Assembly (NCBI RefSeq): GCF_014650915.1
Contig: NZ_BMVW01000002.1
Span: 463,677 to 527,676 of the forward strand
Reading direction: 5' to 3'
DNA from: Streptomyces poonensis
GTDB taxonomy: Bacteria > Actinomycetota > Actinomycetes > Streptomycetales > Streptomycetaceae
DNA length: 64,000 bases
In this document: positions 37,083-44,401 of the stretch, piece by piece
Numbering within the stretch: position 1 is the first letter of the stretch
How the letters are laid out: every line of letters starts with the position of its first letter
Position numbers and translations under genes: made by a program
Notes under the pieces: model-generated
The model's input: only the letters and a program-made list of their open reading frames with translations
What the model was told of the DNA's origin: nothing
Databases searched by the model: none

Positions 37083-38024
37083 TCAGGAGGTGTGCGGGCA
37101 GTTGCCCCGGTACTCCTCGATCGTCAGGCTGGGCCGCGGCAGCGGGCACAGGAACTGCTCGTAGCGGGTGTCGTTGTCGATGAACCGCTTCAGCCAGCTG
37201 ATGCTGTACTTCGCGATGGTCGTGTTCGACGTGTTCGGCGCGAAGTGGGTGGCGCCGTTCAGCTCCAGGTAGGCCTTGTCCGTGGAGGACGGCAGGCTGT
37301 TGTAGAAGGGCTCCGAGTGGCTGGACACCGGGGCGACGGTGTCACCGTCGGCTCCGATGATCATCGTGGGTGTGGTGACCTCGGGCCAGGTCTTGTCGAG
37401 GTTCCACGGCGTCAGCGGGATCGCGGCCTGGAGCGACGGACGGGTCTTGGCGGCCTCCAGCGTGCCGCCGCCGCCCATCGAGTGGCCCATGACACCGAGC
37501 CGGCTGCTGTCGATCCGGGTCCGCACCGAGCTGCGCTCGGTGAGGTAGTCCAGGGCCGCGAGCAGCTGTCGGCCTCGGGAGTCCGGCTGGTCGACCGTGG
37601 TGAGCGTGTCGATGGTGAACACCACGAAGCCCTGCGAGGCCAGGCGCGGGCCCAGCCAGGAGATGGAGGACTCGTAGGCGGTGAAGCCGGGTGAGATGAC
37701 GACGGCGCCGAAGGTGCCGTCGCTGGTGCTCGTCGGGTAGTAGATCGTGCCGCCGCCGAAGCCCGACACGAGGAGGGAGGAGACGGACGTCTGCGACACG
37801 GCGTACGGGCCGCGCAGGGCCTCGATGCTGCTGGTGGTGGGGGCCGGGCCCCGCTCGTACGGGTTGTCCGCCGCGTGGGCGCCGGGGCTCGTCATGGTGC
37901 CGAGTCCCAGCACCGCCGCCACGGCGGCCACCAGGCCCGTGAACCGGCTCGTCCGGCGGCGCGGGGAGCGGCGGCCGGCACCGGTCACCGGGGTGGACAG
38001 ATCCTGCTGCGGGTGCTGATGCAC
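37083..38024 (-). CDS. secreted cutinase/polyester hydrolase (PET hydrolase-like)
   Basis: A 313-residue secreted alpha/beta hydrolase. A signal peptide ends near [12 protein letters not shown]. The mature enzyme shows the actinobacterial cutinase pattern: oxyanion-hole segment [10 protein letters not shown] (Phe where LCC has Tyr), nucleophile [17 protein letters not shown] with the substrate-stacking Trp, the acid in GADGDTVAP, the base in NGATHFAPN and a C-terminal disulfide pair in FLCPLPRP and YRGNCPH. Thermobifida and Streptomyces relatives cleave cutin, triglycerides and synthetic polyesters. GTG 38024 is used; GGAAGG lies 11 bases upstream. Confidence 0.94.
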   Translation of the reverse strand: MHQHPQQDLSTPVTGAGRRSPRRRTSRFTGLVAAVAAVLGLGTMTSPGAHAADNPYERGPAPTTSSIEALRGPYAVSQTSVSSLLVSGFGGGTIYYPTSTSDGTFGAVVISPGFTAYESSISWLGPRLASQGFVVFTIDTLTTVDQPDSRGRQLLAALDYLTERSSVRTRIDSSRLGVMGHSMGGGGTLEAAKTRPSLQAAIPLTPWNLDKTWPEVTTPTMIIGADGDTVAPVSSHSEPFYNSLPSSTDKAYLELNGATHFAPNTSNTTIAKYSISWLKRFIDNDTRYEQFLCPLPRPSLTIEEYRGNCPHTS

Positions 38025-38235
38025 GACGGCATCGTCCTTCCTGTCGTGAGGGGCCGCGCGGCGGAGACGACGGGCGCGCGTCACGTCGACGCGCGCACAT
38101 GTGGGGATCTCCGCCGGTGGCACCGCCCCTGTGGGGTGGGATGCCACTGTGAGAGCGCGGCCCTCACCGAGCCATCGGCAAAATCACCGGTCTTGGTGAA
38201 CGACAGGGGCACGGGCCCCGCACGGTCCGGCGCGG

Positions 38236-38450
38236 TCAGCCCTTCTGTTCGACCCGCACCCAGTCCACCTCGGCCTGGACGCCGCCCGCCGCGATCCGGT
38301 CGACGCTGGACTGCGGCAGGCCCCGGTACGGCGAGGCGACCTGGTTCCAGCCGACGGGATACGCCCGCCCAGGGCGAGGTTCAGGATGACGTACTGGTTG
38401 TGCCCGAAGACCCACTGGCCCCGGGTGGACTCCAGCCGGTGCCTCGCGAG
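38236..38450 (-). pseudogene. C-terminal remnant of a GH16-like enzyme, frameshifted
   Basis: One frame reads HRLESTRGQWVFGHNQYV and ILNLALGG; a second continues with YPVGWNQVASPYRGLPQSS and ends AEVDWVRVEQKG at the stop at 38236. Together these look like the last strands of a laminarinase/GH16 jelly-roll, joined only by a frameshift near 38370. The N-terminal catalytic part is absent. Assignment rests on pattern memory of the conserved C-terminal motif. Confidence 0.55.
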
Positions 38451-38610
38451 AGCAACGCAACGAGCCAGAGGGCAAGGCGGCGGTGGGCAACAGCCGAACG
38501 GTCCGTGACCCGCGGCGGGAGAACCGCACCGCCGTCCCGCGACGGCTGCGGTGCGACGGACCGATGAGCCACAGCGCACTCGGCCCCATGACGGGGCCGA
38601 GTTCGGGGTC

Positions 38611-38836
38611 CATCAGCGACGTCGCCCCGAGCTGGTCGCCGACGGCCTCGCCGGGGAGGCGGGCGGCGTCGGCTCCGACGGCGGCCGTCCCCTCACCCTG
38701 CCGCGCGTCGCCCCGCGCAGCGGCCACATGATCGGCGTCGACGTGGGCGGGACCCGGGTGTGCATGGAGCCGTTCGACCTCTCCCCGGCCGAACTCGCGC
38801 GCGCGGAGCGGCCGCTGCCCGCGGTGCCCGCCAGGG
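38611..38836 (+). pseudogene. internal remnant of a ROK-family regulator/kinase
   Basis: One frame carries GLAGEAGGVGSDGGRP, then HMIGVDVGGTRVCMEPFDLS and ELARAERPLPA, the junction of the wing and the sugar-kinase-like domain in ROK (NagC/XylR-type) proteins. No helix-turn-helix lies before it and no kinase domain after it, so it is a fragment. Divergent from the GH16-like remnant. Confidence 0.6.
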
Positions 38837-38946
38837 ACACCGGCCGAGGCGCGGGAGGAACCGCCCGCGTGGCGGACGACGCCAAGGGCCGGCTGACCCG
38901 AGACACCGCTCCCGACGGCTTCACCCGCGTGGTCTCACGGTCTTGC

Positions 38947-39762
38947 TCACGGCATCTCCTTCAGAGCCCGGACCTCTGCCACGCCGTCGCCGCGGGCACC
39001 GGTCCCGGCGGACGGCTCCCCGTCCGACCGGAGCGCGGCGACGGCGCTGCCCAGCTCCCCCTGCAGGTTCGCCGGGAGGGGGCCGCCCCGGACGGTGCCC
39101 ACCAGTTCGTGGGCGAGCCGGTGCAGCTTGACGTTGGCGCGCTGGGAGACCGTGACGAGCACGTGCCAGGCATCCTCGGGGCTCAGCCGGAAGGAGGCCA
39201 TCAGCACGCCGCGCGCCAGGTCGATGGTCGGCCGCGTCTGCATGGCCCGCCGGAGCTGCACGACCTCGATGCGCAGCTCCTCCAGATCCTGGGCCGACAG
39301 TCCGTTGTCGCCCTCGTCGCTGTCGCAGCCGTCCTGACCGGCGGCCTCCGCGGGGACAGCGGAGACCTCGAACAGCGAGCGTGTGCCGGTCACCTCGAGC
39401 AACCGCTCGACGGCCGGGCTCGCGGCGCGGATGGCCACCGTCTTGCCGTCACCCAGGGCCCGTCGCCGCATCGCCAGCACGACGTTGAGGCCCGAGCAGT
39501 CCGAGAAACCGACCCGGGTGAGGTCGAGGTCGACGCCTCTGACGGACCGGCCGAGGGCGTCCCGCAGCACGCGCTGCAGCATCTGGTCGGTGTCGATGTC
39601 CAGTTCACCCGACACCACGACGAGTACCCGATCACCGTCCGGACGGCTCTCAACCGACAGCTCGCTCGACCGGGACCAGGCGACGGCCCCACCGGGTTCC
39701 GGGCAGCCGGCAGCGCCGGCACCCAGCCCCGTGGACCGCTCCGAGAACACCGACTCCGGCAT
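38947..39762 (-). CDS. STAS-ANTAR fusion protein
   Basis: A 271-residue protein. A STAS anti-anti-sigma domain (about 30-140: DRVLVVVSGELDIDTDQML, VDLDLTRVGFSDCSGLNVVL) is followed by an acidic linker and an ANTAR RNA-binding domain (about 165-235: ELRIEVVQLRRAMQTRPTID, LARGVLMASFRLSPEDAWHV). In STAS proteins the Ser in SDCSG is the phospho-acceptor. The fusion would join partner switching to RNA-level antitermination; this is inferred. ATG at 39762 has GGGGAGAGACGG before it. Divergent from the winged-helix gene across 140 AT-rich bases. Confidence 0.92.
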   Translation of the reverse strand: MPESVFSERSTGLGAGAAGCPEPGGAVAWSRSSELSVESRPDGDRVLVVVSGELDIDTDQMLQRVLRDALGRSVRGVDLDLTRVGFSDCSGLNVVLAMRRRALGDGKTVAIRAASPAVERLLEVTGTRSLFEVSAVPAEAAGQDGCDSDEGDNGLSAQDLEELRIEVVQLRRAMQTRPTIDLARGVLMASFRLSPEDAWHVLVTVSQRANVKLHRLAHELVGTVRGGPLPANLQGELGSAVAALRSDGEPSAGTGARGDGVAEVRALKEMP

Positions 39763-39890
39763 GGCCGTCTCTCCCCAGGTGCTCGCGTCCACTCACTCAT
39801 CCACTTCCTTCAGGCTCACTCACCATCAAGAACACGTCAAGAGATACATGAAATCAAATTCGCGTATCGCCTTACGGGAATCGACGGACG

Positions 39891-39896
39891 TATACT
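39891..39896 (+). promoter_or_regulatory. -10 element TATACT of a leaderless promoter
   Basis: TATACT sits six bases before the ATG at 39903, so transcription would start at or next to the A of the start codon. No ribosome site exists. No convincing -35 hexamer was found, but the upstream 60 bases are unusually AT-rich. Confidence 0.55.
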
Positions 39897-39902
39897 GACG
39901 GC

Positions 39903-40226
39903 ATGGGTGGAGTGCCGGAGTCGTACATCGGATGGACGTTTCTGACCAATCACGCGCGCGTTCTTGCCTCGATCGCCGATGACCACAACGTCCGTATCCG
40001 TGACATCGCCGCGCGTTGCCGGCTCACCGAGCGCGCGGTTCAGAAGATCATCGCCGACCTGGAGCAGGAGGGGTACCTTTCCCACACGCGGGAGGGCCGC
40101 AGCAACACCTACCGTGTCGAGGCCGGCAAGGTGCTGCGCCATCCGGCCGAAGCCGGACTGAGCGTCGCCTCCCTGCTCTCCCTGCTCGTTCAGGACGAGG
40201 ACCAGCGCGCGGTCCGGGCGCAGTAA
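39903..40226 (+). CDS. small winged-helix transcriptional regulator
   Basis: A 107-residue MarR/ArsR-like winged-helix protein: WTFLTNHARVLASIADDHNV, recognition helix RCRLTERAVQKIIADLEQEG and wing YLSHTREGRSNTYRV. It lacks metal-binding Cys motifs. The mRNA is probably leaderless. It is divergent from the STAS-ANTAR gene and could regulate it; target unknown. Confidence 0.88.
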   Translation: MGGVPESYIGWTFLTNHARVLASIADDHNVRIRDIAARCRLTERAVQKIIADLEQEGYLSHTREGRSNTYRVEAGKVLRHPAEAGLSVASLLSLLVQDEDQRAVRAQ

Positions 40227-40251
40227 CAGCGGCGCGGACAGGAGTCGAACG

Positions 40252-40293
40252 CCTCTCGCCGGGGACCCGTCCCTTGCTCGGCCCGGCGAGGGG
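40252..40293 (+). terminator. hairpin overlapping the next ribosome site
   Basis: CTCGCCGGG (40255-40263) pairs with CCCGGCGAG (40282-40290), extendable by three pairs. It could terminate the winged-helix transcript, or mask the GGGGAGG site of the gene at 40302. Confidence 0.45.
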
Positions 40294-40301
40294 AGGAACC
40301 G

Positions 40302-40511
40302 ATGAAACACGTCAGGCCGTTATGGGTGATCGCAGGAGGTCTCGTGGCGGGGGCCGCCGTGCGGAGTCTGATCAGGGTCAGGCCCGGGCGGGCGGCGTCG
40401 GGACCGATCGGCGTGGACGACGGCCCCCGGCTGGTGGTGACGGTGCACCGCGGATCCGGCGGTGCCCGGGCCGGCAGGCCGCCCGCCCGGCGTACGGAGC
40501 TCCGCGGCTGA
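40302..40511 (+). CDS. 69-residue protein with one hydrophobic helix, TTA codon
   Basis: A small protein with an N-terminal hydrophobic stretch (PLWVIAGGLVAGAAVRSL) and a basic, Arg/Gly/Pro-rich tail. No family recognised. GGGGAGGAACCG before the ATG supports translation. Codon 7 (40320-40322) is TTA, so expression may need the bldA tRNA. Confidence 0.6.
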   Translation: MKHVRPLWVIAGGLVAGAAVRSLIRVRPGRAASGPIGVDDGPRLVVTVHRGSGGARAGRPPARRTELRG

Positions 40512-40627
40512 CCCCCGGCCCACGGAACGGCCGGCCCGGCCGGAGAACACGGCGTGCCCGGTGAGCAGTTGTGCCGCCTGCCGCGCCGGACCCGCATGCC
40601 CGCGCCCGCGGCGGGGACCCGCGCGGT

Positions 40628-40933
40628 ATGGCGAGAAACCGACGTTACGCGGTGGCGGCCTCCGGTCGCCGGTGGGATCCGGAGGACGGCCGCCGGCTGC
40701 CCGCCGGAGAGGTGCACGCCTGGGAGCAGGGCATGAACCAGACGGTGTGCGGTCTGGCGCTCAGCCGGTCTCAGCTGGAGCGGTTCCCCGGGGTCGAGTG
40801 GACCGACGTCTTCCCGGAGTCGGGAGGCGCGGCGGACGCCGTACAGAGGGTGTGCCGCCGGTGTGCCGCGGCCGCCGGACGGCGCGGCTCCGACGCCCGC
40901 CCGGTCTGGCGGCGGACGAACCCCCGCCCCTGA
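40628..40933 (+). CDS. small Cys-containing protein of unknown function
   Basis: A 101-residue protein: a basic start (MARNRRYAVAASGRRWDP), then NQTVCGLALSRSQLERFPGVEW and a C-terminal VQRVCRRCAAAAG. The three Cys could bind metal but the spacing matches no motif I know. Resembles short conserved Streptomyces proteins. The ribosome site (GGGGAC) is modest. Confidence 0.6.
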   Translation: MARNRRYAVAASGRRWDPEDGRRLPAGEVHAWEQGMNQTVCGLALSRSQLERFPGVEWTDVFPESGGAADAVQRVCRRCAAAAGRRGSDARPVWRRTNPRP

Positions 40934-41033
40934 CGTCCACGACTGCCACGGGTGCCGTCTTCGCACGCGTTGTCGGGTCGAACGATCCGTTCCTCCTCGT
41001 CCCCACAGGGAACCCGGTGCACATGAAGGGACA

Positions 41034-41077
41034 GCGGAGACAGCGGGGCGGCGCCCTGGACAGCGCGCCGTCTCCGC
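41034..41077 (+). terminator. possible hairpin in the gap before the ATPase gene
   Basis: GCGGAGAC (41034-41041) pairs with GTCTCCGC (41070-41077), with further GC pairing inside. Confidence 0.45.
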
Positions 41078-41203
41078 CCCTCGTGCCCCACAGGTGCCGG
41101 CGAATCAGGGCGAGTAGCCCTTGTCCCGCTGGGAAACAGCAGCGAAGGGACCGAGATATTTCACTGTGTACGGCCCCGCTGCCGAGGGACCGGGGAAGGT
41201 GAG

Positions 41204-41638
41204 ATGGCGACCGAGCCGCACTGGAGCGAGAAACTGCCTTCCGATGAGATCGAAAAGTGTCACGCCGCCTTCGACGGAGAACTGGGTGACGTCACCGGGG
41301 CGCGCCTGGCCGCCGAGGAGTTCCTGCGCGCCGTGGCGCGGTCGGCGCCGCCGACGGCACCCGAACACTGGGACGACATCCTGCTGGTCGTCAACGAACT
41401 GGCCGCCAACGCGGTCCAGTACGCCCCGGGGCCTTTCGCACTGACGATGCGCCGCACCTTCGACGGTGTGCATGTGACGCTGCACGACACCAGTACCACT
41501 CCGCCCGCACCGCGTCCGTTCCACCCCAGCAAGGGCGGTGGCGGTATCGGCTGGCATCTGGTGCACACGCTGTGCACCCAGGTGAGCGTGGTGGTGCAGG
41601 ACGACGGCAAGGACGTGCACGTCTTCCTGCCCTGGTGA
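41204..41638 (+). CDS. RsbW-like ATP-binding protein
   Basis: A 144-residue GHKL ATPase of the anti-sigma/RsbW class. The N-box is LLVVNELAANAVQYA; the lid region is GGGGIGWHLVHTLC. An N-terminal extension of about 30 residues precedes the fold. GGAAGGTGAG lies before the ATG. It converges on a second ATPase gene (41705), separated by a hairpin. Likely a protein kinase or sequestering factor in a partner switch; partner unknown. Confidence 0.9.
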   Translation: MATEPHWSEKLPSDEIEKCHAAFDGELGDVTGARLAAEEFLRAVARSAPPTAPEHWDDILLVVNELAANAVQYAPGPFALTMRRTFDGVHVTLHDTSTTPPAPRPFHPSKGGGGIGWHLVHTLCTQVSVVVQDDGKDVHVFLPW

Positions 41639-41658
41639 ACCGCCGGGCCACCGGACGA

Positions 41659-41697
41659 GGCCGTCGTACGGCGCGCGAACGGCGCCGGGCGACGGCC
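41659..41697. terminator. hairpin between convergent ATPase genes
   Basis: GGCCGTCG (41659-41666) pairs with CGACGGCC (41690-41697). Confidence 0.55.
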
Positions 41698-41704
41698 GCA
41701 CGCG

Positions 41705-42463
41705 TCAGACCAGCGGCACGAACACGCTGACCGTCTTGCCGCCCTCCGGCCGGCGGCGGATGTCGATGTCGCGCGCCAGCCGGATGATCAGCGGCCAGCC
41801 GTACCCATTGCCGACGTGCGCCAGGGGCAGGGTGCCGGGACCGTAGGCCGCGTCGGGGACGACATCGCTGTGGTCGCGCACGCTCAGCCGTACGCCTTCG
41901 GGGGTCGGCGCGACCTCGAACCCCGCGATGCCGCCGCCGTGCCGGACGGCGTTCGTCACCAGCTCCGAGACCACGAGCAGCAGATCGATGACGGCCTGCT
42001 CGCCGGCCCCTCGGCCGGGGGTGTTCCAGTACTCCTGGATCACCCGGCGCGTGTACTGCCGGGCCGCCGCGGCGTTGGTGATGGCGACCGGCGTCCGCGC
42101 GGTCCCGTCCACCACGCCGCCACCGGGGACGACGGTGCGCGCCGACGGCGCACCGTCACTCGATGCGGCCCCGTTCACCGGCCCGCCGTTCCCGGCACCG
42201 GCGGGATCCGCCGCCGGAGCACCCGGAACGCCCGTCCCCGCAGCGACGACCCGTGCCGGCGCGCCGTTGTGCGGAGCGGTCGGGAGGGACGTCACCCCCG
42301 TGCCGGACGTACCGGAGGCGGCGCCCCTCGCCGGCGCGCCGCTGCCGGAAGCGGTCCCGTTCGCTCCGGTGTGCTGTCCGTATGCGCTGCTTGTGAGGTC
42401 CGTTGCGTCGGCGGTGTCCGACAGGCCGCCGTCCCCGGTCGTGCGGCGTTCCACGGACGTCAT
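41705..42463 (-). CDS. RsbW-like ATP-binding protein with long disordered N-terminus
   Basis: A 252-residue protein. The first 110 residues are Ala/Gly/Thr/Pro-rich and probably disordered; the rest is a GHKL ATPase with DLLLVVSELVTNAVRHGGG and GNGYGWPLIIRLARDI. ATG at 42463 follows GGGG. The long leader is unusual in this family and could tether the ATPase or be partly untranslated if a later start is used. The 374-bp gap upstream (42464-42837) holds only the PRC-gene terminator. Confidence 0.88.
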   Translation of the reverse strand: MTSVERRTTGDGGLSDTADATDLTSSAYGQHTGANGTASGSGAPARGAASGTSGTGVTSLPTAPHNGAPARVVAAGTGVPGAPAADPAGAGNGGPVNGAASSDGAPSARTVVPGGGVVDGTARTPVAITNAAAARQYTRRVIQEYWNTPGRGAGEQAVIDLLLVVSELVTNAVRHGGGIAGFEVAPTPEGVRLSVRDHSDVVPDAAYGPGTLPLAHVGNGYGWPLIIRLARDIDIRRRPEGGKTVSVFVPLV

Positions 42464-42795
42464 CCCCGGACGGCGCGGGACACGCCCCGTCCCCGGTGCG
42501 CACCCCACGCCGCACTCAGGACCTGGACCGCCGGACCGCCGGCTCCCGGGACGCCGCACTGGTCCGGCATCAGCTCACTCCCAATTCCCACACTCGTCAC
42601 AAACGCCCCTCCGGCCGCGCTCCACGGACGGGGCCCCCAGCCGGTGGCCGGCCCGGTGCCCGCTCCGGCGTGTGCCGTGTCACCGGACACACCGGGGCGG
42701 ATCCGCGATCGGCACCGTATACGTTCGCCATTCCTCATCGAGCCCCGCCTACCCGCTCGGCCCCGATGCATGGGCGGAATCTCCCTCCGCCGGCA

Positions 42796-42815
42796 CCGTT
42801 CCCGAAGGGGAACGG
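42796..42815 (-). terminator. hairpin after PRC-barrel gene
   Basis: CCGTTCCC-GAAG-GGGAACGG, an 8-bp stem with a tetraloop, 23 bp past the PRC-barrel stop. Confidence 0.65.
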
Positions 42816-42837
42816 AACGCCTCGGGACCCCCCGGCG

Positions 42838-43203
42838 TCAGGTCGACTGCCGGCGGGGAAGACCACGGTAATAGGCGGCCACCGTGTCCAGGTACCCGGC
42901 GTCCGAGGTCTCCCGGTCCGTCCGGAACAGCGGCGCCGACTTGACCTCCTCACGGGTGGGGGCCACGGTGATCCGCTGCGCCTCCGCGTCGATGCGCTCG
43001 ACGAGGCCGGCCGGCACCAGCACACTCTTTCCGAACACCCACACACCCGTGTCCACGATCAGGTGCCGCCGGCCGGTGTCGTCGGCCTGCCGGTCGACGT
43101 GCCCGAGGGTCCCGTCGGCGGCCTCGACGGAGTACCCCGTCAGAATCTGCCCCTCCTGGTGGCCGCTCCGCTCCGCGTACGACCAGATGTCGTCGAAGTC
43201 CAC
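42838..43203 (-). CDS. PRC-barrel domain protein
   Basis: A 121-residue protein with a PRC-barrel: GYSVEAADGTLGHVDRQADD, HLIVDTGVWVFGKSVLVPAG and ITVAPTREEVKSAP, then a short helical tail with YLDTVAAYYRG. PRC-barrels occur in stress and RNA-processing proteins; function unknown here. GTG at 43203 with GGAGCGAA before it. A GAAT-N15-GGGTAT element lies about 120 bp upstream. Confidence 0.92.
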   Translation of the reverse strand: MDFDDIWSYAERSGHQEGQILTGYSVEAADGTLGHVDRQADDTGRRHLIVDTGVWVFGKSVLVPAGLVERIDAEAQRITVAPTREEVKSAPLFRTDRETSDAGYLDTVAAYYRGLPRRQST

Positions 43204-43321
43204 TTCGCTCCCTTCCCTCCGCTGCCCCGTCCCCGGCTCTCCGCGGTCCCTGTGGCTCGCTCAGCGGCTCTCTCAACGGCGGGGCGGACCCCTTCCCGGT
43301 CAGCGCCCTCGACAGCAGGAG

Positions 43322-43346
43322 ATACCCCGTTGCGATGGCCGCATTC
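43322..43346 (-). promoter_or_regulatory. candidate sigma-B-type promoter for PRC-barrel gene
   Basis: GAAT-N15-GGGTAT on the minus strand, about 110-120 bp before the GTG. Confidence 0.4.
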
Positions 43347-43434
43347 AGTGCTCACCCTCCTGTCGCCACCGCCCGTGCACCCCCTTGCTCCTGTGCGCTG
43401 GGGGCTGCCCTCCATGAATCACCCGGTTGCGGGG

Positions 43435-43458
43435 GCATCACTGGCGACAAGGGGGTAC
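43435..43458 (+). promoter_or_regulatory. candidate sigma-B-type promoter for SsgA-like gene
   Basis: GCAT-N14-GGGTAC on the plus strand, with the -10 part 37 bp before the TTG start. Confidence 0.42.
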
Positions 43459-43495
43459 CTGATGACTCCTCAACCGATGTATCCCGGAGGCTTCC

Positions 43496-43921
43496 TTGAT
43501 CCCGTTCGTGCACAGGACCCTGGCCATGCAGCTCGAGGTCGACGACGCCCGCCGTGTTCCCGTGCAGGCCCATCTGAGCTACGACGCGGACGACCCCTTC
43601 GCCGTGACGACGGCGTTCAGCCACGAGGGCCGCATCCTCGCCGTATGGAGACTGGACCGGGAGATGCTCGCCGAAGGGGCCCTGCGGCCGGTCGGCGAGG
43701 GGGACGTACGGCTGCGTCCGCAGCGCGCGGGAGCCCGCACCGTGCTGCGCGTCGAGCTGTCGGGCTGCGCCCAGGACGGCACGGGACGGGACCGCGCGGT
43801 GGTCCTCGCACCGGCCCACGCCGTCGTCGACTTCGTACGGAGCACCTTCGACGTGGTGGCCCCGGGCCGGGAGCGGGTGCGCGTGGACGAGTTCCTCGCC
43901 GACCTCACGGCCCGTGGCTGA
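43496..43921 (+). CDS. SsgA-like (SALP) sporulation/cell-division regulator
   Basis: A 141-residue SsgA-family protein. Typical segments are VPVQAHLSYDADDPFAVTTA, FSHEGRILAVWRLDREML, GEGDVRLRP and DEFLADL. SALPs guide septum placement and wall remodelling during Streptomyces sporulation; which of the several SALPs this is cannot be told. The start is TTG at 43496 with GGAGG five bases before; an internal ATG ten codons on has no ribosome site. Confidence 0.93.
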   Translation: MIPFVHRTLAMQLEVDDARRVPVQAHLSYDADDPFAVTTAFSHEGRILAVWRLDREMLAEGALRPVGEGDVRLRPQRAGARTVLRVELSGCAQDGTGRDRAVVLAPAHAVVDFVRSTFDVVAPGRERVRVDEFLADLTARG

Positions 43922-43922
43922 A

Positions 43923-43971
43923 CACACGACGACGGGTCGTCCGGAAGCACCGGACGACCCGTCGTCGTGTG
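43923..43971. terminator. 22-bp perfect hairpin between convergent genes
   Basis: An exact 22-bp inverted repeat with loop AAGCA begins two bases after the SsgA-like stop and precedes the DUF5133 stop. A bidirectional terminator. Confidence 0.92.
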
Positions 43972-44015
43972 CGGGGCGCGGCGGGCGCCCCGGTGTACGT
44001 GTCCCGGACGGGACG

Positions 44016-44306
44016 TCAGACGGACGCGGCGTCCGCCGTCGCGGGCTGCTTCTTCAGGCCCTTCGCCCCGTACGGGCGGCGCCCTCCGGGCACCGGCTCC
44101 TGCTCGGCGGCCAGCAGCCGGTACGCCTCCTCCAGCGCCCGCCGGACGTCGCGCGTGCCCGTCGACACGCACAGCGTGTAGGCGAGGTCCTGAGCGCGCC
44201 GGTCCGGCCGGCCGTCACGCTCCTCCCCCTCGTGCGCCTTCTCCGCGCTCACCTTCTCGTACTCCTCGACGAGCTTGCGCAGGACGGCGGGATGGGGCTT
44301 CAGCAT
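44016..44306 (-). CDS. DUF5133 protein
   Basis: A 96-residue actinobacterial protein. The conserved parts are the start MLKPHPAVLRKLVEEYEKV and the core QDLAYTLCVSTGTRDVRRAL; the tail is basic. Function unknown. It follows the sigma factor gene on the opposite side of that gene's terminator only if read in reverse: it is upstream of nothing and lies downstream of 44402-45262 on the same strand. Confidence 0.88.
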   Translation of the reverse strand: MLKPHPAVLRKLVEEYEKVSAEKAHEGEERDGRPDRRAQDLAYTLCVSTGTRDVRRALEEAYRLLAAEQEPVPGGRRPYGAKGLKKQPATADAASV

Positions 44307-44341
44307 CGGTTCCTCTCCTCGGTCAGGTGGTGGGCAGGGCG

Positions 44342-44368
44342 GTCCCCCGGCCGGTCCGGCCGGGGGAC
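44342..44368 (-). terminator. hairpin after sigma factor gene
   Basis: GTCCCCCGGCC (44342-44352) pairs with GGCCGGGGGAC (44358-44368), loop GGTCC, 34 bp past the sigma stop. Confidence 0.75.
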
Positions 44369-44401
44369 GGGGAAGGGGGCGCGCGGGTGTGCGCCGGGAG
44401 G

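Noticed and set aside
33732..37694. 1320-codon plus-strand frame
   Set aside because: Antisense shadow of the PucR-like, LuxR-like and cutinase genes; composition is Gly/Arg/Gln-rich without motifs.
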